Notes: a model not told the origin generated them from the sequence alone. 64,000 nucleotides of DNA from GCA-2746365 sp963711255 (GCA_963711255.1 CAVQDO010000016.1:62001-126000); one strand, 5' to 3'. Counted from the stretch's first letter, positions 8,535 to 17,424 are shown. A program made the numbers and translations.

Positions 8535-9629
8535 CTATGCTACGACCTCGTGCAACAGCACCGGATCTGTGATTTTACCCTTTAATATTGCAACGGCACG
8601 GTAGATTGCCTGCGACTGACTGGATGATGCATTTGCCAGCTCATCGAGCTCTGACGCTGCCAGTACCGCCAGGTAAGGCAGTACAGCTGCCGCCAGCGAT
8701 TGTGATGCAGTACGCGCAACGGTCGCCGGCATATTGGGTACCGCTGAGTGAATCACGCCATGTTCGACATAACTCAGCTGCTCACTGGTGGTGGCGCGAA
8801 TATTTTCTACACAGCCGCCCTGATCAATGGCGATATCTATAATCACACTGCCTTCGGGCATTTTTTTAACCATCGCCTGTGTTAACACCACCGGTGCACG
8901 GCGCCCTGCCAGCAGCACCGCGCCAATAACCAGGTCAGCGTCAGCGCATAAAGCCGCTATGCGTTCCGCACTCGATATATGGGTATCAATTGCAGGAAAA
9001 CGTGATTTTAACTGCTGCAATTTAGCCTCATTTAAATCCAGCACATCGATTTTTGCGCCCAGCGCAGCGGCCACGGCAACCGCATGACTGCCAGCCACAC
9101 CCGCGCCCAGGACGACCACATTGCCCGACTCTGAGCCATCAACACCACCCAGCAATACACCCCGTCCGCCACGGTTTCTGAATAACAAACTGGCGCCACG
9201 AATGACAGAGATACGGCCAGCAACCTGGCTCATCGGTGTTAATAAAGGAAGACTGCCATCAGCATCAGTGATCGATTCAAAGGGAATCGCACTTAGGCCT
9301 ATTTTACAAAGCTGCTCAACCAGCTCGACATCTGCGGCCAGATGTAAATAGCTGAACAGCACATGGTGACTTTGCAAACAGGCAATATCAGCCGCCAGCG
9401 GCTGCTTCACCTTGACGATTAATCTTGCCGAGTCATACAGCTCAATTGCTGTATTAACTATTTGTGCCCCTTTTTGCTGATAGTCCAGGTCGGAGTAACC
9501 GCTGTTCAAACCCGCATTAGTTTCAACAAAAACCCTGTGGCCTGACTCAAGCAGAGACCCGCACGCATCAGGGGTTATCGCGACGCGCCCTTCTCCGGTC
9601 ATTATTTCTTTCGGAATACCTATATTCAT
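8535..9629 (-). CDS. ald: Alanine dehydrogenase
   Basis: NAD-dependent oxidative deamination of L-alanine to pyruvate and ammonia, or the reverse. The 364-residue protein opens MNIGIPKE and has the catalytic pair at family positions: Lys75 in VKVKQP and His96 in SYLHLA. The Rossmann nucleotide motif VVVLGAGVAGSHA is at about 171-183. It lies divergent from trxB and about 200 bases upstream of ftsK on the same strand. An inverted repeat TAGGCC/GGCCTA overlaps its stop codon but has no U-tract. Enterobacteria lack this gene at the trxB-ftsK junction, where E. coli has lrp. Confidence 0.95.
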   Translation of the reverse strand: MNIGIPKEIMTGEGRVAITPDACGSLLESGHRVFVETNAGLNSGYSDLDYQQKGAQIVNTAIELYDSARLIVKVKQPLAADIACLQSHHVLFSYLHLAADVELVEQLCKIGLSAIPFESITDADGSLPLLTPMSQVAGRISVIRGASLLFRNRGGRGVLLGGVDGSESGNVVVLGAGVAGSHAVAVAAALGAKIDVLDLNEAKLQQLKSRFPAIDTHISSAERIAALCADADLVIGAVLLAGRRAPVVLTQAMVKKMPEGSVIIDIAIDQGGCVENIRATTSEQLSYVEHGVIHSAVPNMPATVARTASQSLAAAVLPYLAVLAASELDELANASSSQSQAIYRAVAILKGKITDPVLLHEVVA

Positions 9630-9857
9630 TATTATTAATTATTTTGTGGTTATAAGGATAAGAGCCATGGGTATTTGCGGCCAGGTGCTATCTATGACAG
9701 TCCAGTTAAATTGTCGTTCCATCATGTTAACGTGTTCGTCAGCATTAAAAAACTTTTAGGTAAAACAATTGTCATTAAGATTTGCTAATATATGCGACCT
9801 TGTCAAGTTAAACACTGACCGCAGGACTATCTAAATTTTTTTCAGCTGGAGAAGAAC

Positions 9858-10835
9858 ATGAGTGAAACACGCCATGCAAAATTATTAATTCTGGGCTCCG
9901 GCCCTGCAGGTTACACTGCTGCCGTTTATGCCGCACGCGCCAACCTTGAGCCAGTCATCATTACCGGCATGGAAATGGGCGGACAGTTAACGACAACGAC
10001 TGATGTTGATAACTGGCCTGGTGATAATGAAGGCGTACAGGGTCCAGAGCTTATGCAGCGAATGCAGGCACATGCAGAACGTTTTGGCACCGAGATCATT
10101 TTTGACCATATTAATGAAGTTAACCTTGAAAAGCGCCCATTCAAACTTTACGGCGACTCCAAGTCATACACCTGTGATGCATTAATTATCGCCACCGGTG
10201 CCAGTGCCATGTACCTCGGACTGGAGTCAGAAGAAGCCTTCAAAGGCAAGGGTGTTTCGGCCTGTGCAACCTGTGACGGGTTCTTTTATAAAGGCCAGAA
10301 AGTAGCTGTTATTGGTGGTGGTAATACGGCTGTAGAAGAAGCTTTATACCTGTCCAACATTGCTGCCGAGGTAACACTGGTTCATCGTCGCAGTGCGCTG
10401 CGCTCGGAGAAAATATTACAGGACAAATTACTGGAAAAAGCTGAAAACGGTAACGTCAACATTGAATGGGACAGCGAGCTTGATGAAGTACTGGGTGATG
10501 ACAGCGGCGTAACCGGCATGCGCATTAAAAGCACAAAAACAGACGAAACCAAAGACATTGACCTGCAGGGTGTTTTCATCGCCATTGGTCACAAGCCAAA
10601 TACCGACATATTTTCCGAGCAGCTTGATATACATAACGGTTACCTCTGTGTTAAAGGCGGTATGGAAGGTAATGCTACGGCCTGTAGTATCGAAGGTGTT
10701 TTTGCCGCGGGCGATGTAATGGATCACGTTTATCGTCAGGCGGTAACTTCTGCAGGAACCGGTTGCATGGCAGCGCTGGATGCCGAACGTTATCTTGATG
10801 GTATTATCTGCAAGGATCTTGGTAACCTTAAATAG
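9858..10835 (+). CDS. trxB: Thioredoxin-disulfide reductase
   Basis: Flavoenzyme that passes electrons from NADPH to thioredoxin in the cytoplasm. In 325 residues it shows the FAD motif GSGPAGYTAA (13-22), the redox-active CATC (136-139) inside SACATCDGFFY, and the NADPH motif VIGGGNTAVEEA (151-162). Length and motifs match low-molecular-weight TrxB. A GGAG Shine-Dalgarno lies 8 bases before the ATG. It is followed by the COG3146 gene and aat on the same strand, matching the trxB-to-aat association of other gammaproteobacteria. Confidence 0.97.
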   Translation: MSETRHAKLLILGSGPAGYTAAVYAARANLEPVIITGMEMGGQLTTTTDVDNWPGDNEGVQGPELMQRMQAHAERFGTEIIFDHINEVNLEKRPFKLYGDSKSYTCDALIIATGASAMYLGLESEEAFKGKGVSACATCDGFFYKGQKVAVIGGGNTAVEEALYLSNIAAEVTLVHRRSALRSEKILQDKLLEKAENGNVNIEWDSELDEVLGDDSGVTGMRIKSTKTDETKDIDLQGVFIAIGHKPNTDIFSEQLDIHNGYLCVKGGMEGNATACSIEGVFAAGDVMDHVYRQAVTSAGTGCMAALDAERYLDGIICKDLGNLK

Positions 10836-10902
10836 ACAAATAAGGACGTGAGTTTTCAGTTTCGGTTTACAGCCTTAATAACTTAAAACTTATTTAATAG
10901 CG

Positions 10903-12042
10903 ATGGAAATTATTTTCAGCGACAGCATTTCCAGTGTTAAGGAAGAACAATGGAATGCTATTGCCGGTGACAGCAACCCGTTCATCCAGCATGACTTTCT
11001 GCTTGCACTGGAACAGCACAACTGCTTGACTCCCTGGGGCTGGCAGCCGCAGCACTGCCTGCTGTTTGATAACGAAACACTCATCGGCGCATGCCCCGCT
11101 TACCTGAAAGATAACTCGTACGGTGAATTTGTTTTTGACTGGGCCTGGGCCGATGCATACCAGAGAAACGGACTGGAGTATTATCCAAAGCTGGTCAGTG
11201 CCATCCCGTTCACACCTGCCCAGGGGCCGCGACTGCTGGCGGCAAAAAACCACCTTGATGCTGAGGGCAAACCCATTGACCCCGCCACCATCAAACAGGG
11301 CTTAATACAGGCCTTGATCAGTTACTCGGAAGACAGGCATTTATCGTCAGCCCATTTTTTATTCTGTGAAAATGAAGACATCCAGCTGCTTGAAAATACC
11401 GGTTTAATGTTGCGCTTTGACTACCAGTATCACTGGACAAATGATAACTATCAAAGCTTTGATGATTTCCTTTCCCGGCTAACTTCAAAACGGCGCAAGA
11501 GTATCAAACGGGAACGCAGACAGGTTGCCGAAGGAAATATAAAAGTAGAAAGCATTCACGGTGACGACCTTAGTGAAGAGCAATGGGATTTACTCTATGC
11601 TTTTTACCAGGTTACCTTCATGAAAAAATCAGGCACGCCAACATTGACGCTTAACTTTTTCAAGGCGGTGGCACATAAACTAATCGCCGTTTTTGCCAGT
11701 CACGAAAACCGCATTGTCGCCGCGGCCATTTGCTTTGCAGGCAAAGATAAACTTTACGGCCGCCACTGGGGCTGCAGCGACAGTTATAATAATCTGCACT
11801 TTGAAGTTTGCTATTACACGGGCATCGAGTACTGCATTGACAACCAACTGCAAATTTTTGAACCCGGCGCCCAGGGTGAACATAAAATATGGCGCGGATT
11901 TTTGCCCACCAAAACACGCTCGGCACACTGGATAGGAAATGAAGATTTCAAAGTAGCCATTCAGGACTTTCTTCAGCGTGAAGGCAGAGCGATGCAGCAG
12001 CATGGTGAAATCCTGCTGGAATCCTCTCCCTTTAAATCATAA
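10903..12042 (+). CDS. COG3146/DUF482 GNAT-fold protein (FemAB-like), substrate unknown
   Basis: A 379-residue cytosolic protein with no signal peptide, belonging to the conserved proteobacterial DUF482 family, a GNAT-fold group often labelled peptidoglycan biosynthesis/recognition protein. Recognisable family features are the N-terminal NPFIQHDFLLALE segment (about 25-37), ACPAYLKDNSYGEFVFDWAWADA (about 64-86), a lysine/arginine-rich stretch in the middle (KRRKSIKRERRQV), and a C-terminal GRHWGCSDSYNNLHFEVCYY followed by EPGAQGEHKIWRGFLP. The resemblance to Fem-type aminoacyltransferases suggests transfer of an amino acid or acyl group, but no member's substrate is known to me. It ends 5 bases before aat, so the two are translationally close. 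That is notable because aat also encodes a GNAT-fold aminoacyl transferase. Confidence 0.85.
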   Translation: MEIIFSDSISSVKEEQWNAIAGDSNPFIQHDFLLALEQHNCLTPWGWQPQHCLLFDNETLIGACPAYLKDNSYGEFVFDWAWADAYQRNGLEYYPKLVSAIPFTPAQGPRLLAAKNHLDAEGKPIDPATIKQGLIQALISYSEDRHLSSAHFLFCENEDIQLLENTGLMLRFDYQYHWTNDNYQSFDDFLSRLTSKRRKSIKRERRQVAEGNIKVESIHGDDLSEEQWDLLYAFYQVTFMKKSGTPTLTLNFFKAVAHKLIAVFASHENRIVAAAICFAGKDKLYGRHWGCSDSYNNLHFEVCYYTGIEYCIDNQLQIFEPGAQGEHKIWRGFLPTKTRSAHWIGNEDFKVAIQDFLQREGRAMQQHGEILLESSPFKS

Positions 12043-12047
12043 AAGCC

Positions 12048-12743
12048 ATGAAACAAATCCCCTGGCTGGAAGATTTAAACTTTACATTTCCCGAGCTAAG
12101 TATGGCTATGCAGAAACCTGACGGCCTGTTAGCTGCCAGTGAGGTACTGACCGCAGAACTGGTTATTGATGCCTATAAACAGGGTATTTTCCCCTGGTAC
12201 TCAGATGAGCAGCCGGTATTATGGTGGTCACCCGATCCTCGCTGCATTTTGCGTCCAGAGAACTTTCATGTTTCGCGCAGCCTGAAACGAACCTTAAACA
12301 GCAATCCCTTTGAAATCAGGACTGATACTGCTTTTAGAGAAGTCATGCTGGCCTGCGCCGCACCAAGAACTGGCCCCGATGGCAGCGGCGAAAGTGGCAC
12401 CTGGATTACACCGAAAATGCTGGATGTTTACTGCCAGTTACACGAAAGCGGCATTGCCCACTCGTTCGAATGCTGGCATCAGGAGCGCCTGGTCGGCGGC
12501 GTATATGGCCTCATACTGGGTGATATTTTCTTTGGCGAATCCATGTTCAGCAAAATGAAAGACGCATCAAAAGTAGCGATGCACCACATTTGCACCAGGG
12601 TTCAGCCATTTATAATTGATGCCCAGGTTTATTCCGAACACCTGTTATCGCTTGGCGCAGAAGAAATTACCCGCTCTGACTTTAGCAAAATCGTGAAATC
12701 CCGCCTATGTCGTTCACTAAACCCTGTGCCGCTCACTAAATAA
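12048..12743 (+). CDS. aat: Leucyl/phenylalanyl-tRNA-protein transferase
   Basis: N-end rule enzyme that moves Leu or Phe from aminoacyl-tRNA to proteins with N-terminal Lys or Arg, marking them for ClpS/ClpAP. The 231 residues match the family length. Signature segments are GLLAASEVLTAELVIDAYKQGIFPWY (about 27-52), VLWWSPDPR (58-66), GTWITPKMLDVYCQLHESGIAHSFECW and YGLILGDIFFGESMFS. The ATG lies 5 bases past the upstream COG3146 stop. The partner gene ate/bpt, often beside aat in related genomes, is not in this window; thrC follows instead. Confidence 0.96.
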   Translation: MKQIPWLEDLNFTFPELSMAMQKPDGLLAASEVLTAELVIDAYKQGIFPWYSDEQPVLWWSPDPRCILRPENFHVSRSLKRTLNSNPFEIRTDTAFREVMLACAAPRTGPDGSGESGTWITPKMLDVYCQLHESGIAHSFECWHQERLVGGVYGLILGDIFFGESMFSKMKDASKVAMHHICTRVQPFIIDAQVYSEHLLSLGAEEITRSDFSKIVKSRLCRSLNPVPLTK

Positions 12744-12829
12744 TGAATAATGTCGTTATATCGGAGAAAGACGGGCATTAATTCGCTATAATTCGCCGAT
12801 ATTTTATTGAGACAGTCTCCGGATTCAAC

Positions 12830-14299
12830 ATGCAATTTATAGAAACTCGCGGCAATGATGGCCAACACGCTGAAAAAGTCAGCTTTTCACAGGCAATACT
12901 TTCACCGATATCCTCTTTTGGCGGCCTTTATTCACCTGAATCCTTGCCGGATCTCGGTCAGGCATTTATAAACCAACATCTTGATTCCGACTACAAAACA
13001 CTGGCACGTGCAGTATTATCCGCATTTGATATTGATATTGATGCTGACATCATCGAAAAAGCACTGGCGCTATATGATGGCTTTGACGATCCGAAAAACC
13101 CGGTTCCCGTGGTTAAAGTCAAAGATGATCTTTATGTTAGCGAATTATGGCACGGCCCTACCCGTGCGTTTAAAGATATGGCGCTGCAACCATTTGGCAC
13201 CGTGCTGTCCTCCATCGCACAAAACAAAAATGAACACTACCTTATCCTTGCCGCGACTTCGGGCGATACCGGACCTGCTGCACTGGAAACATTTAAAAAC
13301 AAGGCCAACGTTCGGGTCGCCTGTATGTACCCGGTTGGCGGTACATCCGATGTACAGCGTCTGCAGATGGTCACTGAAGATGCCGCCAACCTGAAAGTGA
13401 TCGGTGTTAAAGGCGACTTTGATGACACGCAAAACGCGCTGAAAAAGTTACTGGCATCGACAACATTCAAAGACACGTTAAAAGAAAAAAACATATTATT
13501 ATCTGCAGCCAACTCGGTTAATTTTGGCCGCATAATATTCCAGACCATCTATCACATTCACTCCTACCTCGAACTGGTTCGACAAAATGCGATTGAGATC
13601 GGTGAAAAAGTATACCTGAACGTACCGAGCGGAAACTTTGGTAATGCACTGGGCGGTTATTACGCTATTAAAATGGGCTTACCGGTAGAAAAGATTCTTA
13701 TTGCCTCGAACAACAATAATATTTTAACGCAGCTGATTAATACCGGTGCCTACGACCTGAGAAGTTCAGAAGTTATACCAACTACATCACCAGCAATGGA
13801 CATTTTGAAGTCATCCAATATCGAACGCATCTTTTTTGATATGTTTGGTTATGCACGTACCAGGGAACTTATGCTCAAACTGGAACAGGACAAATACTAC
13901 CAGTTAAACGATGATGAACTGAAACAGTTGCAAGCTATATTTGCCGCTGATTACTGTAATGATGCCGAAGGTAAACAATACATCAAGGACGCCTTCGCCA
14001 GCGGTTACCTGATGGATCCGCATACGGCAACCTGTTTCAAGGCTTATGAAACCTGCCGCGACAAACCACTAAAGACTATTGTTTACTCAACAGCTGAATG
14101 GACCAAGTTCTCACCGGTAATTGCCAATGCCCTGACGGGTGAAGTTGATGCGCATGATATTGATGCCCTTAAGTCGGTTTCTAAAAAAGCGGGGATTACG
14201 ATTCCGGCTATTATTAATGGGCTTTTTGATAAGGAAATTACGCAGAAGTCCATTATTGAAAAAAGCGAAATTGAAAGTGAGATTTTGTCTTTTCTTTAG
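12830..14299 (+). CDS. thrC: Threonine synthase, long form
   Basis: PLP enzyme that converts O-phosphohomoserine to threonine, the last step of threonine synthesis. Lys115 in GPTRAFKDMALQPFG is the PLP lysine, and ATSGDTGPAAL and PSGNFGNALGGYY bind the cofactor phosphate. At 489 residues it is longer than E. coli ThrC (428). From memory, its start (MQFIETRGNDGQ), KDDLYVSELWHGPTRAF and YSTAEWTKFSP closely resemble the epsilonproteobacterial type, which suggests transfer; this needs a phylogeny. hom is present but on the opposite strand and converging, not in a thrABC operon. A -10-like TATAAT sits at 12787-12792 without a good -35. A large composite repeat follows immediately. Confidence 0.95.
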   Translation: MQFIETRGNDGQHAEKVSFSQAILSPISSFGGLYSPESLPDLGQAFINQHLDSDYKTLARAVLSAFDIDIDADIIEKALALYDGFDDPKNPVPVVKVKDDLYVSELWHGPTRAFKDMALQPFGTVLSSIAQNKNEHYLILAATSGDTGPAALETFKNKANVRVACMYPVGGTSDVQRLQMVTEDAANLKVIGVKGDFDDTQNALKKLLASTTFKDTLKEKNILLSAANSVNFGRIIFQTIYHIHSYLELVRQNAIEIGEKVYLNVPSGNFGNALGGYYAIKMGLPVEKILIASNNNNILTQLINTGAYDLRSSEVIPTTSPAMDILKSSNIERIFFDMFGYARTRELMLKLEQDKYYQLNDDELKQLQAIFAADYCNDAEGKQYIKDAFASGYLMDPHTATCFKAYETCRDKPLKTIVYSTAEWTKFSPVIANALTGEVDAHDIDALKSVSKKAGITIPAIINGLFDKEITQKSIIEKSEIESEILSFL

Positions 14300-15212
14300 T
14301 TTTTTTGTTAGAGGTATTTCGCCTTACCTTACTTTTGGGCGTTAATATTTTCTGTAGGTTGATAACTTAGGCCTTGCGGTTCTCGCACCGCGGGCGAGTT
14401 ACTCTTCTGTTTCGTTTTTGTTTAGATGTTTAGCATTTACGGCTATTATTTGTTTACTCGTGGTTTCGCATTTTTAATTCTTTTTTCATTAATATTTTCT
14501 GTTGGTTGCTTACTTAGGCATTGCGGTTCTCGCACCGCGGGCGAGTTACTCTTTTGTCAGCAGCAACAAAAGAGTAACCAGAAAAGTGCCGCCCCGACTT
14601 GTTTGCCCCGAGAAAAGCACTCGGGGTTCCTGACTTTGGGCGCATTGCCTACGAGCCCGTGCTGATGCGCCGTCCAGGCGCAGCATCACTAATTTCGCCG
14701 TCCATGGCGAAATTGCTCTACCAATGCCCCCAAAGTCAGCAAACAAAAGGGGAGATAAACAAGAAAAACAAAGAAACAGAAACAAACAGCTTCTCCAGCT
14801 ATGGCGCTGCGCGCCATGTTTTTTGCTGTGTTCTGCTGGTGCTGTTGACTTTGTTGTTGACCTTGACTCTTCCGCCTTCGATAGCTGAATTTGCCAACAC
14901 GTAGAGCAAATCCGCCATGGACGGCGGATTTAGCCACGCTGCGCCCGGACGGCGCATCGGGGCGGCTCGGGCCAAAGTAAGCAATAACACTTTAAGCAAA
15001 CACCAACGCCAAAAGAACAGATACCCTCAAATTCAGGTTCCCCGGACGCTTCTCCCGGGGCTATCGAGTCAGCGGCGGCCTTTTCTGGTTACTCTTTTGG
15101 GCTGTAGCAAAAGAGTAACTCGCCCGCGGTGCGAGAACCGCAAGGCCAAAGTAAGCAAACCAAAAGAAAATATTAACGCCAATAACAAATAGAAAACGCA
15201 AACCACCAAAAC
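14300..15212. repeat. Composite inverted intergenic repeat between thrC and hom
   Basis: About 900 bases with no credible gene. A block of roughly 70 bases (AATATTTTCT... GCGGTTCTCGCACCGCGGGC... GAGTTACTCTT) occurs at 14331-14406, again as a direct copy at 14487-14555, and inverted at 15109-15180. The second and third copies adjoin a perfect 12-bp hairpin GTTACTCTTTTG/CAAAAGAGTAAC (14545-14578 and 15088-15119). Inside these, both arms share, in opposite orientation, a CCCCG...CGGGG hairpin, CGCCGTCC[A/G]GGCGCAGC and CGCCGTCCATGGCG. The whole is therefore two inverted copies of a modular element, plus one partial direct copy, around a centre near 14750-14880. Short reading frames here are by-products of the repeats. 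No transposase is present. Confidence 0.85.
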
Positions 15213-15242
15213 AAAAAAAGCCTCGATTAACGAGGCTTTTTT
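15213..15242. terminator. Bidirectional intrinsic terminator between thrC and hom
   Basis: GCCTCG (15220-15225) pairs with CGAGGC (15231-15236) around a 5-base loop, with A7 on the left and T6 on the right, so it works as a terminator on both strands. It ends hom 23 bases after its stop codon and could also end plus-strand transcripts that read through the composite repeat. Confidence 0.9.
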
Positions 15243-15265
15243 ATTAAAACATAAATAAAAACAAA

Positions 15266-16576
15266 TCAGTCCAGGTGTTCCATGCGAATCCGAACCACAC
15301 TACCCTGAATAGAAGCCAACTGCTCAACCGCCTTAATCGCCTGATTAACATTCGACTCAACACACTTCTGCGTCAGCATAATCAAATGCACAGTACTAAC
15401 ACCTGTAGCAGGTTCTTTTTGTAGAACCGCTTCGATACTAATACGGTTTTTAGCAAACGTATCGGAAACTTCAGCCAGCACACCCGGCTGATCGTCAGCT
15501 ACCATACGTAGATAATAGGCCGACTCAACATCATTAATATCCAGTATCGGGGTATCGCGCATTGCATCGTTCTGGAAGCCCAGCAACGGTACTTTATGAT
15601 GCAGCGGTGCATCGATAGTTCTAACGGTATCGATGATGTCAGCAATCACGGCTGATGCGGTAGGTTCCGCACCGGCGCCTGCACCGTAATAAAGTGTTGG
15701 CCCAACCGCGTCGCCCTGTACCAGCACCGCGTTCATGACACCATCAACATTAGCAATTAAACGTTTTTCTGGAATTAATGTCGGGTGCACACGCAACTCG
15801 ATACCTTTTTCGGTTTTACGTGTCACGCCCAGATGTTTAATACGATAGCCCAGCTCTTCGGCATAGTTCACATCTTCCGGTGTAATCTTACTGATGCCTT
15901 CTGTATAGGTTTTTTCAAATTGCAGCTCAATGCCAAAGGCCAGTGACGCCAGTATGGTCAGCTTGTGCGCGGCATCGATACCTTCAACATCAAAGGTCGG
16001 ATCGGCTTCAGCGTAACCCAGTTCCTGCGCTTCTTTTAGCACATCGGCAAAGTCACGCCCCTTGTCACGCATTTCTGTAAGAATGAAATTACCGGTACCA
16101 TTGATGATGCCGGCAATCCACTGGATTTTATTAGCAGCGAGACCTTCGCGCATGGCTTTAATGATGGGAATACCGCCGGCAACCGCGGCTTCGTAACTTA
16201 CGCTGACACCTTGCTGCGCAGCAGCTTTCAGTATCTCCGGACCGTGCATAGCGATCAGGGCTTTATTAGCGGTAACCACATGCTTTCCGTTTTCTATGGC
16301 CTTCAGTACCAGTTCTTTAGCCAGTGTGTAACCACCGATAAGTTCAACAACAATTTCAACTTCCGGGTCATTAACAACCTCAAAAGCGTCTTCCGTCAGT
16401 TTAGTTATGGCCGGATCAAGAATAGTCTGTGAAGCAATGCTTAAACCCGCGGCATGGCTGATTACTATTGATCGGCCAAGGCGTGCCTGTATTTCTTCAG
16501 CATTCCTGATTAAAACCGTGGCAGTGCCACCACCGACTGTACCCAGGCCTAATAAACCCACTTTGACTGCGTCCAA
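15266..16576 (-). CDS. hom: Homoserine dehydrogenase
   Basis: NAD(P)H-dependent reduction of aspartate semialdehyde to homoserine, the branch point to threonine and methionine. The stand-alone enzyme has the Rossmann motif VGLLGLGTVGGG at the N-terminus, the catalytic domain with KHVVTANKALIA, AGGIPIIKAMREGLAAN and INGTGNFILTEM, and a C-terminal ACT domain (from about YYLRMVADDQPGVLAEV) for feedback by threonine. I place the start at TTG 16576, giving MDAVKVGLLG and 436 residues, because GGAG lies 6 bases before it and the length fits the family. A TTG at 16591 would add 5 residues and swallow that ribosome-binding site. It converges on thrC across the composite repeat. Confidence 0.95.
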   Translation of the reverse strand: MDAVKVGLLGLGTVGGGTATVLIRNAEEIQARLGRSIVISHAAGLSIASQTILDPAITKLTEDAFEVVNDPEVEIVVELIGGYTLAKELVLKAIENGKHVVTANKALIAMHGPEILKAAAQQGVSVSYEAAVAGGIPIIKAMREGLAANKIQWIAGIINGTGNFILTEMRDKGRDFADVLKEAQELGYAEADPTFDVEGIDAAHKLTILASLAFGIELQFEKTYTEGISKITPEDVNYAEELGYRIKHLGVTRKTEKGIELRVHPTLIPEKRLIANVDGVMNAVLVQGDAVGPTLYYGAGAGAEPTASAVIADIIDTVRTIDAPLHHKVPLLGFQNDAMRDTPILDINDVESAYYLRMVADDQPGVLAEVSDTFAKNRISIEAVLQKEPATGVSTVHLIMLTQKCVESNVNQAIKAVEQLASIQGSVVRIRMEHLD

Positions 16577-16682
16577 GACTTTCTCCAGCAAATTTTTAAA
16601 GCCACATATTCTACTGTATTCATTGCAGAACGTGTAACATATGTTTTACCGTATCAAACACAATATTTAACGCCATATTACA

Positions 16683-17051
16683 ATGAAATTTGCCCAGGAT
16701 TCTCAGGATGAAGGTTACGTCGTTACCGCCTATGGTGATGACAGCGTATCGATTAATAACAAACCATTCAGCAGCAGCCTGATAATTACCCGTAACAGGC
16801 TGAATGAAAACTGGGCAGTGGAATCGGTAGCTTTTTTACAGACGGCCCATATCGAAGAAATTCTTAGCTTTGAGCCGGAGCTGGTCATTATTGGAACCGG
16901 TGAAAAACTGGTGTTCCCGCCTGTTGAAACATACTCCAGTATTATTAAACTGGGCATTGGTGTCGATTTTATGGATACCCGTGCCGCCTGCCGGACCTAT
17001 AATATTCTGATGAGTGAAGGCCGTGATGTGGTGGCGGGTTTGATTCTCTGA
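16683..17051 (+). CDS. Mth938-like (DUF498) domain protein
   Basis: A 122-residue protein made of a single Mth938-like alpha/beta domain, the family that includes mitochondrial NDUFAF3. Characteristic parts are VSINNKPFSSSLIITRN, the central PELVIIGTGEKLVFPP (about 65-80) and GVDFMDTRAACRTYNILMSEGRDVVAGLIL at the C-terminus. The bacterial role is not established; the eukaryotic relative assists complex I assembly. It is divergent from hom with about 100 bases between, and converges on rpoS across a repeat region. It has no signal peptide or membrane segment. Confidence 0.85.
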   Translation: MKFAQDSQDEGYVVTAYGDDSVSINNKPFSSSLIITRNRLNENWAVESVAFLQTAHIEEILSFEPELVIIGTGEKLVFPPVETYSSIIKLGIGVDFMDTRAACRTYNILMSEGRDVVAGLIL

Positions 17052-17094
17052 GCATGGTGTAGCTGAATGGGGTGTTTTACCGCCCATAACTAAT

Positions 17095-17324
17095 GCGGTA
17101 TACCGTACTTCCTGTACATCGCCGCATCGCCATTACCTACATGGATGTAGGGTATGAAGATAATGCAGGGAGCAATTATCTTCCCATGGCTCCTTGCGGC
17201 ATACCGTACATCCTGGGCATGCGCCGCACCGCCATCCATGGCTCCTTGCGGCATACCGTACATCCTGGGCATGCGCCGCACCGCCATCCATGGCTCCTTG
17301 CGGCATACCGTACATCCTGTACAT
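17095..17324. repeat. 52-bp tandem repeat array downstream of rpoS
   Basis: The region between the Mth938-like gene and rpoS (17052-17424) holds no gene. A unit beginning CATGGCTCCTTGCGGCATAC recurs at 17185, 17237 and 17289, exactly 52 bases apart and almost identical; the third copy is cut short near 17320. A diverged copy precedes them at about 17095-17144. Between it and the main array sits a perfect 9-bp stem-loop, GAAGATAAT-N10-ATTATCTTC (17156-17183), and a small palindrome CCTACAT-GG-ATGTAGG lies at 17136-17151. The period is not a multiple of three and there are no spacers, so this is neither coding repeat nor CRISPR. Confidence 0.9.
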
Positions 17325-17354
17325 AAAAAAAAGCAGATACTAAAGTATCTGCTT
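17325..17354 (-). terminator. Intrinsic terminator of rpoS
   Basis: AAGCAGATAC and GTATCTGCTT form a perfect 10-bp stem with a 4-base loop (17331-17354). An A8 run at 17325-17332 gives a U-tract on the minus strand, about 70 bases after the rpoS stop. Confidence 0.88.
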
Positions 17355-17424
17355 AATGGTAATGCTCACAGGGTTCTATAAACTGTGCCCTGAACAGGAG
17401 ATAATCCCTTTCATTATTATTCAA

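Noticed and set aside
12744..12829. A threonine attenuator before thrC
   Set aside because: There is no leader peptide rich in Thr or Ile codons and no terminator/antiterminator pair.
14599..15192. Several short reading frames of 60-100 codons in the thrC-hom gap
   Set aside because: They run through inverted and direct repeats on both strands, have no Shine-Dalgarno or recognisable domain, and their sequences only mirror the repeats.
17090..17381. Open frames and a CRISPR-like appearance of the array after rpoS
   Set aside because: The 52-bp units are directly joined with no unique spacers and no cas genes; the period is not a multiple of three, so the frames are by-products.
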